DNA of 64,000 bases from Pseudo-nitzschia pungens (Eukaryota; Bacillariophyta; Bacillariophyceae; Bacillariales; Bacillariaceae): assembly GCA_037355855.1 (NCBI GenBank), contig CM074763.1:682001-746000 (forward strand), written 5' to 3'. Below the pieces are notes generated by a model. The model saw only the letters and a program-made list of their open reading frames with translations, made no database searches and was not told where the DNA came from. Each line of letters begins with the position of its first letter. Position 1 is the first letter of the stretch. Position numbers and translations under genes: made by a program. Positions 33,631 through 45,236 of this stretch are shown here, piece by piece.

Positions 33631-34076
33631 ACGCTGCATGCGCATGATGGATGCTGACAAATTATCCATCGATGAAAATCTATCTGGCTCTCAATATTTA
33701 TCACTGTGAATCGACATATTACGTAAGCATACATATTCATACAATGATTGCAGCGATTCCTATGCAAAGCGAATATTGCAACAAAGCAATAGGACGAAAA
33801 ATTTTAATTAATCACTGACGAAAGATTTAAGTTAGGAATAGTTATCAATTCTCGTGGCGATTCTTTCTTGGCACTTACTTATATCATAACGTGATTTCTT
33901 TTGGCCAAGAAAATACTGGTACCCTATTTGATGTTGAAAACAAGGGCGGCTGAGGGATTAATGTCGTTTCGGGATTTTTCTCCCTCACATTCAGAAACCC
34001 ACAGTGGAAAATTAGAGGCAATTTCAATCCCGTCGTTTAAAATCGAGGCTTTATCTGAGCGACACTTCAATGCCAT
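33631..34076. other. Short convergent spacer
   Basis: This is the 3' flank between the PSxx gene (+) and the PEX11-family gene (-). It is AT-rich, with no gene seen; a small plus-strand open frame at 33901-34200 is mostly antisense to PEX11. Confidence 0.6.
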
Positions 34077-35051
34077 TCATTTCTGTTGGAAGTTTTGGAT
34101 TCCTTGGTATAGTCCAACCACCGCTTCAAGGAAACACAAGCCGTTAACGAGATCGCCAGAGAGCCATTGCTGGGAATCCCAGTCCGGAAACGACCAATGA
34201 GTTGCTGGTAGAGTAAAGAGGACGTTTCTGATAATTTGCAGGTGTTCTGTGCTAAAAGATTTTTTTTGGTTGTAAATACATTGTCGAAGTGTTCCTTCTT
34301 TATCCAACACTTCTTTTTCTCCAAGATCATCATTTGTTTCAGGAGCAGTCTCCGATGTTCTTGATGACTGAAGCTCCGTATCTCGTATTGCTAGAGTGCA
34401 CCGGATGGTATCCAAAACAATCCATATCAACCAAAATCGACAGGACCAAGCAGATGCTTTCGATGCGATCTGAGAAGACGGGTAAATGTGCCCGTTTGAA
34501 TTGTCACGAACTCGGTTAGGACACGTAGATGTGCCATCTTTTGCTACTTTGGGTGTAGGTAACGTCAAAGGTACCCAATGGATCCCTGGCGCCTTCCATA
34601 GTAGATATGACACGTGTTCCAGCGGATAATATGCAAGCATAACCCACGACATGACTTGTCCCAGACGCTTCGATTTACTTCCCGTGCCCCAGTTGCTTCT
34701 AGTCTGATACACATCGTTGATCGCCGCTGGCAATCCAAAAAAACGGTTGAGGTAGCGTGCCCAATTGATTTCGCTTTGAAGATTAAGTAGGGATTTTGCA
34801 ATCCGATGTGGAATGTTGCGTTTCGTTCCTGAGCTACGGTAAAATTTTGAGAGGAGCCATAAAGAATACTGCAACGTCTTCAGGATAGAATCTTGGCGGT
34901 GCGGACTCTCTACAAATTCGAGATACCCTGTGAGAAACGCCTTCAATACCGCCATCGCTGAACGCTTCTTGTGACATATTGCAGTACTCATCATTTCCTG
35001 CTGTGGTTTCCGGAGAATTGTTAGATTCTCCTTCCTTTTGACCTTACCCAT
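34077..35051 (-). CDS. PEX11-family peroxisomal membrane protein
   Basis: This is a single-exon 324-aa protein. PEX11 proteins elongate and divide peroxisomes by inserting amphipathic helices into the membrane. Family-like landmarks are the opening LKAFLTGYLEFVESPHRQDS with ILKTLQYSLWLLSKFY, then IAKSLLNLQSEINWARYLNRFFGLP. A hydrophobic segment follows (VMSWVMLAYYPLEHVSYLLW), and a second one (WSCRFWLIWIVLDTIRCTLAIRD) comes before the variable region. The C-terminal 100 residues end with WLSGDLVNGLCFLEAVVGLYQG. This layout resembles the longer fungal PEX11C type. The ATG at 35051 (MGKVKRKENL) is used; the frame extends upstream only from a TTG. The assignment comes from overall pattern and hydropathy rather than a single diagnostic motif. 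Confidence 0.72.
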   Translation of the reverse strand: MGKVKRKENLTILRKPQQEMMSTAICHKKRSAMAVLKAFLTGYLEFVESPHRQDSILKTLQYSLWLLSKFYRSSGTKRNIPHRIAKSLLNLQSEINWARYLNRFFGLPAAINDVYQTRSNWGTGSKSKRLGQVMSWVMLAYYPLEHVSYLLWKAPGIHWVPLTLPTPKVAKDGTSTCPNRVRDNSNGHIYPSSQIASKASAWSCRFWLIWIVLDTIRCTLAIRDTELQSSRTSETAPETNDDLGEKEVLDKEGTLRQCIYNQKKSFSTEHLQIIRNVLFTLPATHWSFPDWDSQQWLSGDLVNGLCFLEAVVGLYQGIQNFQQK

Positions 35052-36068
35052 ATTGGCAACTCCACTGGGTATAGGTTTTCGCGACGGACCCAATAGAACT
35101 ATTTCAACGTAGCCACTTGCCGCAGAAAAAACTTTCGTTTCTTGAGGAGAAAGTTCAACCTACTAGTCGAAGGGAAATCCTTTGATCTCGATGGGCAGGG
35201 TCGAGGGTCGAGGGTCGAGGGCTGAGGACTGATCATTTTGATAGTTGATGGTTGATACCGGTAATTAGTTGATCGTTGATTGTTGTCAAGTCCATGGCCC
35301 ATGGCCCAATTTCATCGTTTTCAACAAAAATCTCTCGTCATCGATGTTGGGTTCGTATGATATGTATGTACACTAATAGAATAGATAAGTAGAGATAAGA
35401 ATAAGACAGTAACTATTACGGTAAGTTACCGAAGTATTATGTACTCGTAACCTTACTTCGTATTACTTCGTACAATACTTCGTGGTAAAACCTTACCGTA
35501 CAAATACAGTAACCTTACCGTATGTTTAATGTTTACAATTTACAATTCGATGATCAATAACCTGAACCATAATTATTCATGAATCAACGTTACAACATCG
35601 TAAAAAATACTCTGTACCGGTAAGGTTAATCTTACTCGTAAGGGTTTACTGCAAATTATTGGTACTCTTTTTTAACCTTGCGCGCGTTCCCATTGCAGTG
35701 TTAAGATTTACTGCAATTGTATTAGTAAGCCCTTCCTCCTATCCTTTTTGAAACGCCGGGATGTGAAGCTGGGAGCGGAAACAGACCGAAACAGACTACG
35801 TTAGGTATGAGTCCAAGTCCGAGGCTCGGGTTATTATTATTATTTTTCATCCCAGAGCCAGAAAATCAGCGTTATCGGGCTAGATTATTGGCTTGCGATC
35901 CATGCGAGCGTCATAACCTTGCGGCTATTCAGTTGCGATTGGCTGCTCGACCAGGGGTACTTGACGATAAGCAAGCATCGGCAGAGGTAGTTTGTACGGT
36001 ACAATACCGGTAGGGAAGAAGCTGTTGGGAAGAATCGACCATTAGTGTTAGATACGAGGGCTTTCAAA
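35052..36068. other. Divergent intergenic region rich in TACGGTAAGGTTAC-type words
   Basis: It lies between PEX11 (-) and CNOT11 (+). A GGGTCGA tandem sits at about 35199-35222. AT-rich DNA at 35360-35720 carries GTAACCTTAC at 35447-35456 and 35509-35518 and several relatives (GGTAAGTTACC, GGTAAGGTTAATC). No gene was seen. Confidence 0.6.
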
Positions 36069-37784
36069 ATGGCCGATCTCTTTTACACTCGACTCTTCGA
36101 GAAGATTCCATCAGTCCATCGCCTTGTGGAAGGATGCGGAGATAATTTTTCATCGATCCAAGCCTTAGAAACAATCAGACATCGTGTTCGATCGGAACTC
36201 AAAACAGAGCTTGGAAAGGTCCTTAGTGACTTCACACTAGCATGGGGAGCCCACTCGTTACTCTTAGCAGGATTCACGAGAAAAGTCGCAAGGATTGAAC
36301 AAATAGCCGCACTTTTAGTGATCGAAGCTGTTTCCTGTGAAGATCGAAAGACTGGGAAACCCAGTGTTGATTCTCCATTTTTACCATTGCTGGTAAAAGA
36401 TACGCTTGCGATACTACATGACTTGAAAGTGGAAGAATACGTCAATAACGAAAGTCAAGGTTCCAACTCTGTTGTTGAGCGAGAGTGTCTCTTGGATTTG
36501 GTCGAATCGTTTCTGCCCATCATAATGGGTAAAGAGAAGCACCAAGCTTTGATTGCAGCCTCCAACAATAAAAATCCCGGAGATGTAATTTCTCCCGAAA
36601 CGCAAAAGGATCTCGAGGATACGATCAAGCGATGGACTACCGTCTACGACGATAATGGATATACTAGTCCGTTGGTGTGGGCGAAAAAGGAATCGGAACA
36701 ACAAGATTTGGAACGATTGTTACTGCAAGAACAGCAAAAGGGAGATTGCAAGACTGTGCCAAACAACGAATTGTACGGGCCGCTTCCGAGTGTTTGTTCT
36801 CCGTTTGCTCGTCCGCTGCCACCACCTCTTTTGCCAATCACTGGATACGATGATGACGACTGTGAAGAGCAATATAGTGAGAAGGGGAAAAACGATCTGT
36901 TCGACTTCGTTCAAGCGGAGCTTTTGTGGCTGACTCCGACAACGTTGCGTCTGATGCTTTTGCCGGGAGAGGATGGAGATAAAATATCGACGGAAGAATA
37001 CCGCATCGTACTAAAACTACTCCAGACGCAAGCTTTCGACACGCCACTGACTCCAAGTGACCAGCGAACTGTATTGGAATTGTTGAACGCCTCGAAACAA
37101 GTTCAGAAGCAGGATCAAAAGCAACAACAGCAAGTCTCTACAAAACAGAGACGCAATCGCGGTGGTAAGAACAACAAGGGAAGTAGTTCCAGCAATGTGG
37201 CTATCAAAATCAATTCTTCACGAAAAGAAGAGGAATCTCGCATTCAACTCGTCCAAGAATCTGGATTGACACCCCAAAACTTACCTCGGCTGGTGGAGCA
37301 TAACCCACTCATTGCACACGAATGCTTGCTCGTGATTTTGCAGCATTCACCCGAAAACATCAAGAACGAATATCTCTCGGAGTTGGTGGGTATGGATATG
37401 TCCCTGCATAGCATGGAGGTCGTGAATCGGTTAGCGACGCACAACCATGTGCACATTGGGGCTGGAATGGAACCTGCGGCTGCGGGGACCAAAGGAGTGG
37501 GTGGCAATCGCAACAAAAATCAAGATCAGGAACCCGTTCTACATCCCGAATATATCAATTTGTTTATATCGAGTTGCATTGCCAGCTGCGAAAACATGCC
37601 CGACCGGCATGCGCAGAATCGTCTGGTTCGTCTGGTGTGCGTCTTCATCCAGAGTTTGCTCCGTAATCAAATTGTTGATGTCGACGATATATACTTTGAG
37701 GTGCAGGCCTTCTGCATCGAGTTTTCGAGAATACGCGAGGCGGCAGCGTTGTTTAAACTGCTGAAAACCACCAACCCAAAATAG
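36069..37784 (+). CDS. CNOT11: CCR4-NOT transcription complex subunit 11
   Basis: This is a single-exon 571-aa subunit of the CCR4-NOT deadenylase, which in animals and trypanosomes forms a module with CNOT10. The C-terminal CNOT11 domain (from about residue 400) is highly conserved: [72 protein letters not shown] and [20 protein letters not shown]. The N-terminal half is a helical region ([19 protein letters not shown]). The middle, about residues 345-395, is a Gln/Lys/Ser/Asn-rich linker. The ATG at 36069 is used; an in-frame GTG lies 24 bases upstream. The gene converges with the C3HC gene (228 bp between stops). Confidence 0.93.
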   Translation: MADLFYTRLFEKIPSVHRLVEGCGDNFSSIQALETIRHRVRSELKTELGKVLSDFTLAWGAHSLLLAGFTRKVARIEQIAALLVIEAVSCEDRKTGKPSVDSPFLPLLVKDTLAILHDLKVEEYVNNESQGSNSVVERECLLDLVESFLPIIMGKEKHQALIAASNNKNPGDVISPETQKDLEDTIKRWTTVYDDNGYTSPLVWAKKESEQQDLERLLLQEQQKGDCKTVPNNELYGPLPSVCSPFARPLPPPLLPITGYDDDDCEEQYSEKGKNDLFDFVQAELLWLTPTTLRLMLLPGEDGDKISTEEYRIVLKLLQTQAFDTPLTPSDQRTVLELLNASKQVQKQDQKQQQQVSTKQRRNRGGKNNKGSSSSNVAIKINSSRKEEESRIQLVQESGLTPQNLPRLVEHNPLIAHECLLVILQHSPENIKNEYLSELVGMDMSLHSMEVVNRLATHNHVHIGAGMEPAAAGTKGVGGNRNKNQDQEPVLHPEYINLFISSCIASCENMPDRHAQNRLVRLVCVFIQSLLRNQIVDVDDIYFEVQAFCIEFSRIREAAALFKLLKTTNPK

Positions 37785-38012
37785 CCGAAATCGAGTAGTT
37801 TCGAACGGGCGGAAGCTCAAATGATTCGTCGTATGACTGCTGAATAATAGGAAAGAAACAAACTAGTGTATCCCATTTAATTTGTTTGTTACATCTACGT
37901 AAACTATTTGCCCCTCAATAGTACAGTAGGGTTTAGTGCCTACAGCTTCCATTCCGTGTCGGGCTATCACTCATACGAGTCAGTTACTGCAGGTCCAACC
38001 TTGCTCGTCTAC

Positions 38013-39687
38013 TCATACGTTCAGATCTCTCTCTTGCGGCGCTAATCCCGAACGTAAAATCCTCCTTACTTTCTCAAAAGATTTGTCGAAGACTCCGATT
38101 GGAACCTCTGCTGACTCCTCCCGATCCTTGTTGCATTTCTGAATCTCAACACTTTGGTGCTCTTTGCACAGCCGCTCCAAAATAATTTTCCATACAGGAT
38201 TCGTGTCTGTAGATTTCTTCGGAAAGCCAACTTTGTACGGACAATAGTGGCGGTGTGCTTCGAGAGGATCGGTATTTCGGCAGGACATTCTTTGTCTCTT
38301 GGTTGAACGATCCGATCCACTAGCATCGCTGGAATTATCGATGTCCTTCTGTTTCTCGTTTTGTTCCGGTACAAGTTTCATTATAGATAGGCAAAGAGGA
38401 CAACCCAAGCAAACCGCACCATCCAAATCATCTTCACTTTTGTTTGGAATAGGTTCCCATCCGAGCAATGACAAGGACAAAATCGAGACGTCAGCGCAGT
38501 CCAAAAAATCTGTCAGCTCTGACTTTGAATCCATTTGCTTGATCTTCGGTGGTATTTGAAGGCGAGGATATCTAAGTCTGCTAGAAGCATCGTTTTCTAA
38601 CCCATCTGCATTTTGATCAGTGCTGCTGTTATTGCTTGCGCACGAAAAAGCATTCAGCGCCTTGGATATTTTTTTTGCCCTTTGCTTCAAAAATATCGAA
38701 GGCTTGGGATGTTCCATGAGTCGAATGGCATCGTCTTGCAAGACTTGTCCCATGTATACAGGCACTGTCAGATGCACGTTCTCGGCATCAGCTTTCGAAT
38801 CATCATCCGCCACCTCGTCTGTTTTGTCCTCCGCCCCTTCGAGAGCTCGAAGATCTTCGACGGACGCTAATCGAAAGGGGCAGTTCGTGTCGTGGTTGCA
38901 TACAATTTTGCTCCGGTAGGCGTGGCAAAGCTTATCGAATGTGTTGGCCGATAGTTTCGAATTGAGTGTTATAGCGAGGGCGGAAGAGCATGCCGAGCAA
39001 ACAAGCATGTCCGTATCGGCATTCTTCCATCTATCACGAATACATCGGTAATGGACGAAACGAAAACAAAAAGAAAGGAAAAATGGTACACAAAATAAGG
39101 AATGAGATCGGAAATCTGCACGAGAAACAGATCATCGCCTTGTGTAGGTCCGTGTGTAGCTTGTAGTCTCTACAACTCTCGAGAAAAACCCAAGTCAGAT
39201 CCGGATCTTCTAGTACAACAAAAGTACGGCATCACATAGAACGACGACCGTGCGTTCATTGTAATTATGTTTTTGGAAAACATTGACCACTTTTCTTCGT
39301 GATAGATCGAAAAGAAAGCGCTGGCTGTGTATGATGTTGCGGTCTCTGTTTCAGAGCGATGTGCCGTACATCGATACACTTTTCTTTCCCGTGAAGAAAC
39401 CATCCGAACGCTGGGCTTTTTCGTAGTTGTCGTTTTCATGGTTGTCGTCACATCCGAACTTACCCAAATCTCGCGCAAAAGAGCGGAGAAAGACAAGGTG
39501 GTTTGGCGTAATAGGTCGAAGCCTGGAATGTCAACAGGCGCTTTTCGTATTTTTTCTGGTCCAGGAGGGAGTCCGGGCATTTCCTGCTCTTCAGTACTTC
39601 AACAATCTTGCTCGATGCATCTGAATTGCTGATGTTATTTCTGTCGGCAGAATCCGTGCTGCCTTCCAACACCGTAACATCGATCAT
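38013..39687 (-). CDS. C3HC zinc-finger protein (NIPA/ZC3HC1, Rsm1-like)
   Basis: Exon 1 is 39464-39687 and exon 2 is 38013-39030. A 433-nt intron (gtaagt...tag) splits the zinc finger exactly between LFCARFG and WKNADTDMLVCSAC; the product is 413 aa. The C3HC finger is visible as C-x(n)-GWKN-x-D-x-LVCSAC and later CNHDTNCPFR. A second Rsm1/BRL-like region follows (LGWEPI, CPLCLS, and HRHYCPYK with WKIILERL). Relatives are nuclear: animal NIPA sits at the nuclear pore basket, and yeast Pml39/Rsm1 act in mRNA export. A middle region of about 60 residues is Ser/Asn/Asp rich. The start at 39687 (MIDVTVLEG) is the first in-frame ATG. The splice model is strongly supported because it reconstitutes the finger. 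Confidence 0.88.
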
Positions 39688-40169
39688 CTTTCACTCTCCT
39701 CGGATGAGTGGCTTCAAATTCGAGACAAACTTTCGAAGTCTTTAGTGATTACAAGAGCTTATTTTTCAACACCCAACCATTAGATGCGAAAAGCTGTCGA
39801 AGGCTCGTCGTAACTAACACGCTGAACCCGATCCACTTGTACGAGTAAAGCTTAGTCGTAATCATTAGTCCACAGACTCTCAGCCGTGGTGTGAAGTGTG
39901 AAAATCAACACGAGAAAACACTAATTGATTGAAATTCCTATCGGCGCGCAAAATGTTGTAAACAACACGGTGATGCAATTTTTGGCTAACTGTCAAAAAC
40001 GGCATGTGTTCCAGCCAATCAAAATCGTTAAAATTACAAATGTTAACGGTAAATAACGCTCAGATGAATTATTGAGAGAGCGATCACTTATGGAGGGTAA
40101 GTTTACAACCGTAGTATGTATCAGTACCTGGTACGGGGACGAGTAATACAGATACGAGTTAGATGAAAG

Positions 40170-40500
40170 ATGTTACCGGTTTCCTGCTCAGATGATGACA
40201 GCACCAGCATATTGTGAACTGTTCATACTGTAGTGAAACGAGTGAGTGAGTCTTTTCAGATCAGGAGAAAGGAGAAGCATTGACAAGTACACCAATCTTT
40301 CAGTTATCGCAAAGTGGAAATACATCCTCCACTACCATGACAGCACCAGCATGAGGATGCTGTGCGTGGTGTAGTAGTAGTAGTAGTTACTAGTAGGATG
40401 AAAGCATGCACGCCGCAGGTAGTAGTAGCTCCAATTGTCAGCAGGGAGGAGTAGGAGGAATAAGAAGTCCAACAACAACATAAAGACACCACTATCTTCA
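40170..40500. repeat. TAG-rich low-complexity block with two CAGCACCAGCAT cores
   Basis: ATGACAGCACCAGCAT occurs at about 40184 and again at about 40335. The second is followed by a GGATGCTG inverted partner and (GTA)n/(TAG)n runs. It resembles blocks at 26270-26440 and 52860-53120. Confidence 0.7.
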
Positions 40501-40659
40501 TTTTACTGCACCAGTGGATTTTTGTGCCAGGGCGTTCGTCTTTGACTCAATTATGTTTGCTGTCACACCCATCAACTTGTTCCATCTGAGATTAGAGCCC
40601 GGAAGATAGTAGTTGTAGCGGTTTCTTTCTCTTACGCTTTTGTAGACGTAGGGCACTTC

Positions 40660-41122
40660 TTGCTGGCGGACTTCAATGATGCTAATTCTTTTGTCTCTTG
40701 GCTCCTCAAACTAGTTCAAAATAATGCATACGAAGTATGTATAATTGTTTTGTCAAAACTGTTGAACTCACTGACCGACAGTTTCCAGCAACAACAAAAG
40801 GATCTCCAACATCTTGTTTCAGAAGGTTTGGAGTGCCAGTGTCTACTACGTTGAAATCACAATCGAATCTATTCTTTCCAAGGGGAGAATACATCCTATT
40901 GGTGGTGACATAGTACCACAGCGAGATAAAATCCAGTGGATATTTGTTGATGTGCTCGATGGACTTGTCGAAGACAACGCAACGCAATTAGATATCAATG
41001 GATTCTTCGGTCGTTTGGATGCCATACTAGATATTATGTGCAACGCAAATGATCCAATAGAATCATCAGAAGAGTTCAATGGTCGTGTTGTGGCCCATTT
41101 GTATTTTATGCGCACTCAATAG
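40660..41122 (+). pseudogene. Possible gene remnant, two frames
   Basis: Two overlapping open frames (about 40660-40854 and 40814-41122) have protein-like composition: SFVSWLLKLVQNNAYEV and IQWIFVDVLDGLVEDNATQ with FFGRLDAILDIM. They are out of frame with each other near 40815-40850. No good intron joins them and no family was recognised. It could be a decayed or frame-broken gene, an exon pair I cannot connect, or chance. Confidence 0.3.
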
Positions 41123-41357
41123 TGGTTATTCTTGCTCTCTCACACACCCCAATCGCTGCATTTGGATAAGAAGTACTTTTACGATTTCTGTATCATTAGT
41201 TCAATCAAAAGAATCCGTGAAGGCAACGTAATGCTCGCTGCTGCTCCAACATCGTGTGTCATTCGAGATTTTTTGGCTATGAAATGCTTCTTTTTGTTTT
41301 CTCCCCGGCGGTCAGAATAAGGAATGATGCCACATTCTAATAGTCGTAGTTTGATCT

Positions 41358-41435
41358 CAAGGTGTGAAGCGTCCGAACTTAGAGTGGAAAGAAATTCAAG
41401 GTGTGAAGCGTCCGAACTTAGAGTGGAAAGAAATG
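41358..41435. repeat. 39-bp tandem duplication
   Basis: Two perfect or near-perfect head-to-tail copies of a 39-bp unit starting CAAGGTGTGAAGCGTCCGAA are present, at 41358 and 41397. Confidence 0.92.
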
Positions 41436-41571
41436 GAATGCTGCTCCTGCCATCATCCGGGGTTCCAGTATTTGATTCGACTGATCAGTGTGTCATCGTC
41501 GTTGGTTTCGAACAATATTGAAACGGCCGTACTACCCCTGGTTCTCTCTTCATTCACTCCCTATGGGTATG

Positions 41572-41694
41572 TTTCATGTGTTGCTTGCTTGGGTGGAATG
41601 GTCGTGCTGTATGTTGCAACAAGTTTACTTCTTGTCGGATTGCTGCATGTCTTGCTTACTTCGGTGGGATTGTCGCGCTGCACTTTGTAACAAA
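41572..41694. repeat. Imperfect tandem repeat, 71-bp spacing
   Basis: The segment CATGTGTTGCTTGCTTGGGT (with GGAATGGTCGTGCTG) at 41575 recurs as CATGTCTTGCTTACTTCGGT (with GGGATTGTCGCGCTG) at 41646. Confidence 0.75.
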
Positions 41695-42484
41695 CCGAGA
41701 TATCAATCGTTCGCTCACGCTAGCTCCTCATCGACAATGTTTCATAATTGTTTGTTGCTCTCCTAGTAGTACGAGCAATTTATTGTCGGTTCGTTCGCTG
41801 GTTCGTTTACTCCACCATCACCATTGGCATCTTCCCGGAGTCAAAGACTGGTCCGATACATGGTGGATTAACAATATTAGATGATTCTCGATACAGTTGC
41901 GGTGAAAGGAGAATACATTGTATGCGAACTAGGGGTCATGCGAACAGTGATGTTCGGGCGGCTGACCGGGATGCACAACCATGATTCAAGTTTGTGAGGG
42001 AAAAATCATTATTGACCAAGCTACTTCGTAAAAGCTAAACGTACGGAAAGCCCGACGGGTCTTGGAATGTCCCCAATTTGCTTTCGCAAGACACAGCGCT
42101 GTATTGCTCTTAGCATTCCAAAAATAGAAACTACATACCAGTTCGAAGATTAGAAATAGTAGGTTAACCGCATAATAACGTCTCATAGGGACATTGCAAT
42201 CCGATCCAAATGACGCTTCGGAGGACATTTTTGCATAAGAAACCTTTTAATTGCGAAGAACTTTTATTGTGTCTCCTTTTGATGCATGTAAGATGATTGT
42301 GTCTGGATGTCACTTGTCAAGGTGGAGTACGGTACGTATCGAAATTTGTACTATTTGCGGCAACGAATACAATACGGTACGTTCGCTCTTCGATTCAATA
42401 CTTCCCTTCATATTCTCTCCTATACGTCCATAGATCCTTCCTCTCTATCATCCTGCAAACCAGTGAGAACAATAACCCAACAAC

Positions 42485-44427
42485 ATGCCAAAAGATCTCA
42501 CCCAAACCCACGTGATCAAACGAAGCACCAAGAAAAAGTCCGGCTACACGGTAACGGAAGAAGACGATGGCTATGTTCTGGAATCGGCCCCGGCCCGAGC
42601 CCGCGTCGCTCCCGGGGACAAGATCGTAGCGATCAACGGTGTCCCGGCGGACGATTTCGAGGACGAGGACGCGGCAAACGACCTGATCGAGAGCCTCCGT
42701 ATCGTGGTGGTTCCCCGGGAGAAACTCGACGAGTACGACAGGAATGCGGGCGACGAGGAGTCGGGGGAGGAAAGCTCCGACGAGGAAGAACCCGTCCGAG
42801 CGCGCGGCAAAAAGGCACTCCTTGGCAAGCCAAAGGTGGCCGGTAGCAAACGACCCGTTGTAAGTAGAATACGCATACGATGGAGCGGATCATTCTGCAG
42901 AGGGAGAACGATGTGTGTGTGGTTTCTGCTTCCTGTGTTGAGTGTTGGTCGCTAATACATTCCAACGCTTTCTCTTGTGTTTTGAGTAGATCTTTCATTG
43001 CGATCACTGCGGTGCAAATAACGAGGACCTGCGCATGGACGAAGACGGCGATTATGTGTGCGAGGAATGCGGCCACGTGATCGATCCTCCCCATTCGGAA
43101 AACGACACCATAATGGTGTGCAGCCATTGCAACGAAGAAAACCGCAATCTGGAACCCGACGAGGAGGGAGACTACGTGTGCCAAAACTGCGGATGCGTCA
43201 TTCCTCAGGAGGGCGACGACGACGGTGCACTGCGTTGCGAGCACTGCAACCACATAAACGAGAATTTGGAGCCCGACGAGGACGGAGACCTGGTCTGCGA
43301 GGCTTGCGGTCACGTCATCGATCCCGATACCGCACGCGGTGCTGCCAAGGTAAGTATCGTCCTGCCATAGAAAACTACAAGTATGCAACACTCGCTTGGA
43401 TGTCAATGATCTACAGCACCCATCTATTTGCCTCTCGGTCCGACGCTCACCATGCCCCCGCACTGTCCATGTATGCCATCGGAAATGTCAGGAGGACGAG
43501 AACCCAAAAAAGAACATCTACGTATGTCCCGATTGCAACCACGAGAACATCAATCCCGAAGTGGACGAGGACGGAGACCGCGTATGCGAAGAATGCGGTT
43601 GCATCCTGCCCGAAAAGGAGATTTACGTATGCGAGGTCTGCAAGCACGAAAACGTCGACCCGCAACCCAACGAGAACGGCGAGTACGTTTGCGAGAACTG
43701 CGAGTCGGCGCTGGACATTAAGGTAAGTGGAAACGAACAAACCTTCGATCGGGGGGTTTGGGGCCAACACCAATTTGTGCTTGGGCACGTCGCTGCTCCG
43801 ATCCGACGTCCCTAACGACATGGGCTGATTCCCTTCCTTTTTCTTCCTATGCATTTGCAGAAGGACGATTCTTCTTCCTCCGCCGACCGTGCAAAAGGCC
43901 AACAATTCGACGAGAACGGCGTGCCTATTACGAACAAGGACGGCAAGCCATTGACTCCCGCCGACATGTTCGGACCCGGCGACGTCATCACGGTCAACGT
44001 GACCAAGAGCAACAAGAGGCAGGATCCAGGCCTCAAGGTCGAGCAGCAGAATGGAAAATACTACGTCCGAAAGGTCCCGTCGGGTGGACTCTTTGCCAAG
44101 ACGCCGGTCATTCCCGGGGACAAGCTCCTGGAGATCAACGGAATCGACAGCCACGAAATCAAGGACGTGAACGAAATCAAGAAAATTCTGAAGGAGGAAC
44201 TGAAAATCACCATTGTGGTCGAGCGGAAGGACCCGGACGCCTCCGAGAGCTCCGCGTCCTCTGTTGACTACCAGCAACTGAAAGAAATCAAGCCCAACCC
44301 CAAGCTCGCCAAACACCGCGACGGCGACGACGACGACGAAACGGGGGACACAGAGGAGGACGAGGACACAGCACCGTACGACGGCGAGGATTGCGGGTGC
44401 GCATGGTGTCCCGAATGCACCGAGTAA
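42485..44427 (+). CDS. PDZ domains flanking five tandem zinc ribbons
   Basis: The four exons are 42485-42859, 42990-43349, 43492-43722 and 43861-44427. All three introns (130, 142 and 138 nt) are phase 0; the product is 510 aa. Exon 1 encodes a PDZ-like domain (GYVLESAPARARVAPGDKIVAING) and an acidic tail. Exon 2 encodes three CxxC-x16/17-CxxC ribbons (for example CEHCNHINENLEPDEDGD then LVCEAC). Exon 3 encodes two more (CPDCNHENINPEVDEDGDRV). Exon 4 encodes a second PDZ domain (YYVRKVPSGGLFAKTPVIPGDKLLEING in parts), an acidic segment and a final CGCAWCPECTE. I know no named family with this order. It is probably a cytosolic or nuclear scaffold with metal-binding repeats; that role is inferred from domains only. 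Confidence 0.82.
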
Positions 44428-45236
44428 CCAATCGAAACTAGCAGGATTCGATCTTGGTGCCGTGTGGGAATGAATGGTAGACTAACTGGAAACAAACCCT
44501 AATTCGTTGGGTGAAGGATGTCTGCCGAAGAATTGCGATTTCGGTCGGAGGACATCCATATTCTTCCCTCTCGTTCACAAGGGCAATGTTACGGTAGAAA
44601 ACAACCGTAAATATAGACTTTAAGGACTAGGTTGTACCGTTAGCAGTTCACTTTACTTTTCCAATCCAAGACCTAACTTATCCCGATCCGTCAAAAATAA
44701 TTGGTTTGTCGGTCCGAAGGAGGCAAATTGCCGATGATCGGATGAACACGTAAATAGACGTTATTATTTCGGAGTAACATTCGCGCTTTTTTTCTTTTCT
44801 GACAAAGCTACGTCTAATGTCGTATAGTTACTACTGTTCGAACTAGGGTCGTATTGAAAGGCGGTATGTTGCTTTCTGCGAATCGTGGATAGGGAATTCT
44901 AAAGATAGATACTTACGCGCTATTTTCGTCCAGGAACACGAGTCGTCCTATATACAATAATTCCAACGGTAACCAGAACATGATTAATTGTACAACCGAC
45001 TAGATCACGACATTTTTGACCTACCCCATTCATGCCTCGGAAGTGTGAATACAAGTGAAAAGAAAGTTATTTCATCGGATGATTTCAACTTGGTATCCAT
45101 ACACCGCATCCCAGTGAAGCTGTCTCACCGAGCGCGTCCTCACACCACGACCATAAACCATTCGTCAGTCGTCAATACCGTAGGATTGTGACAGAAGGCA
45201 TAGTGTTTCTAAAGCCGTGGAAGTGAATCATTCAGA
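44428..45236. other. Intergenic region between co-oriented PDZ genes
   Basis: This is 0.8 kb, AT-rich, with no supported gene. It should hold the 3' end of the PDZ/zinc-ribbon gene and the promoter of the four-PDZ gene. Confidence 0.6.

Larger units (their letters stand above)
39688..42484. other. Long intergenic region with low-complexity DNA and a possible gene remnant
   Basis: This is 2.8 kb, the longest gene-free stretch. It contains a TAG/GTA-rich block with two CAGCACCAGCAT cores (40190 and 40341), a possible decayed gene at 40660-41122, a 39-bp tandem duplication at 41358-41435, and a 71-bp-spaced imperfect repeat at 41572-41694. Just before the next gene the sequence is AT-rich with pyrimidine tracts. 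Confidence 0.55.
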
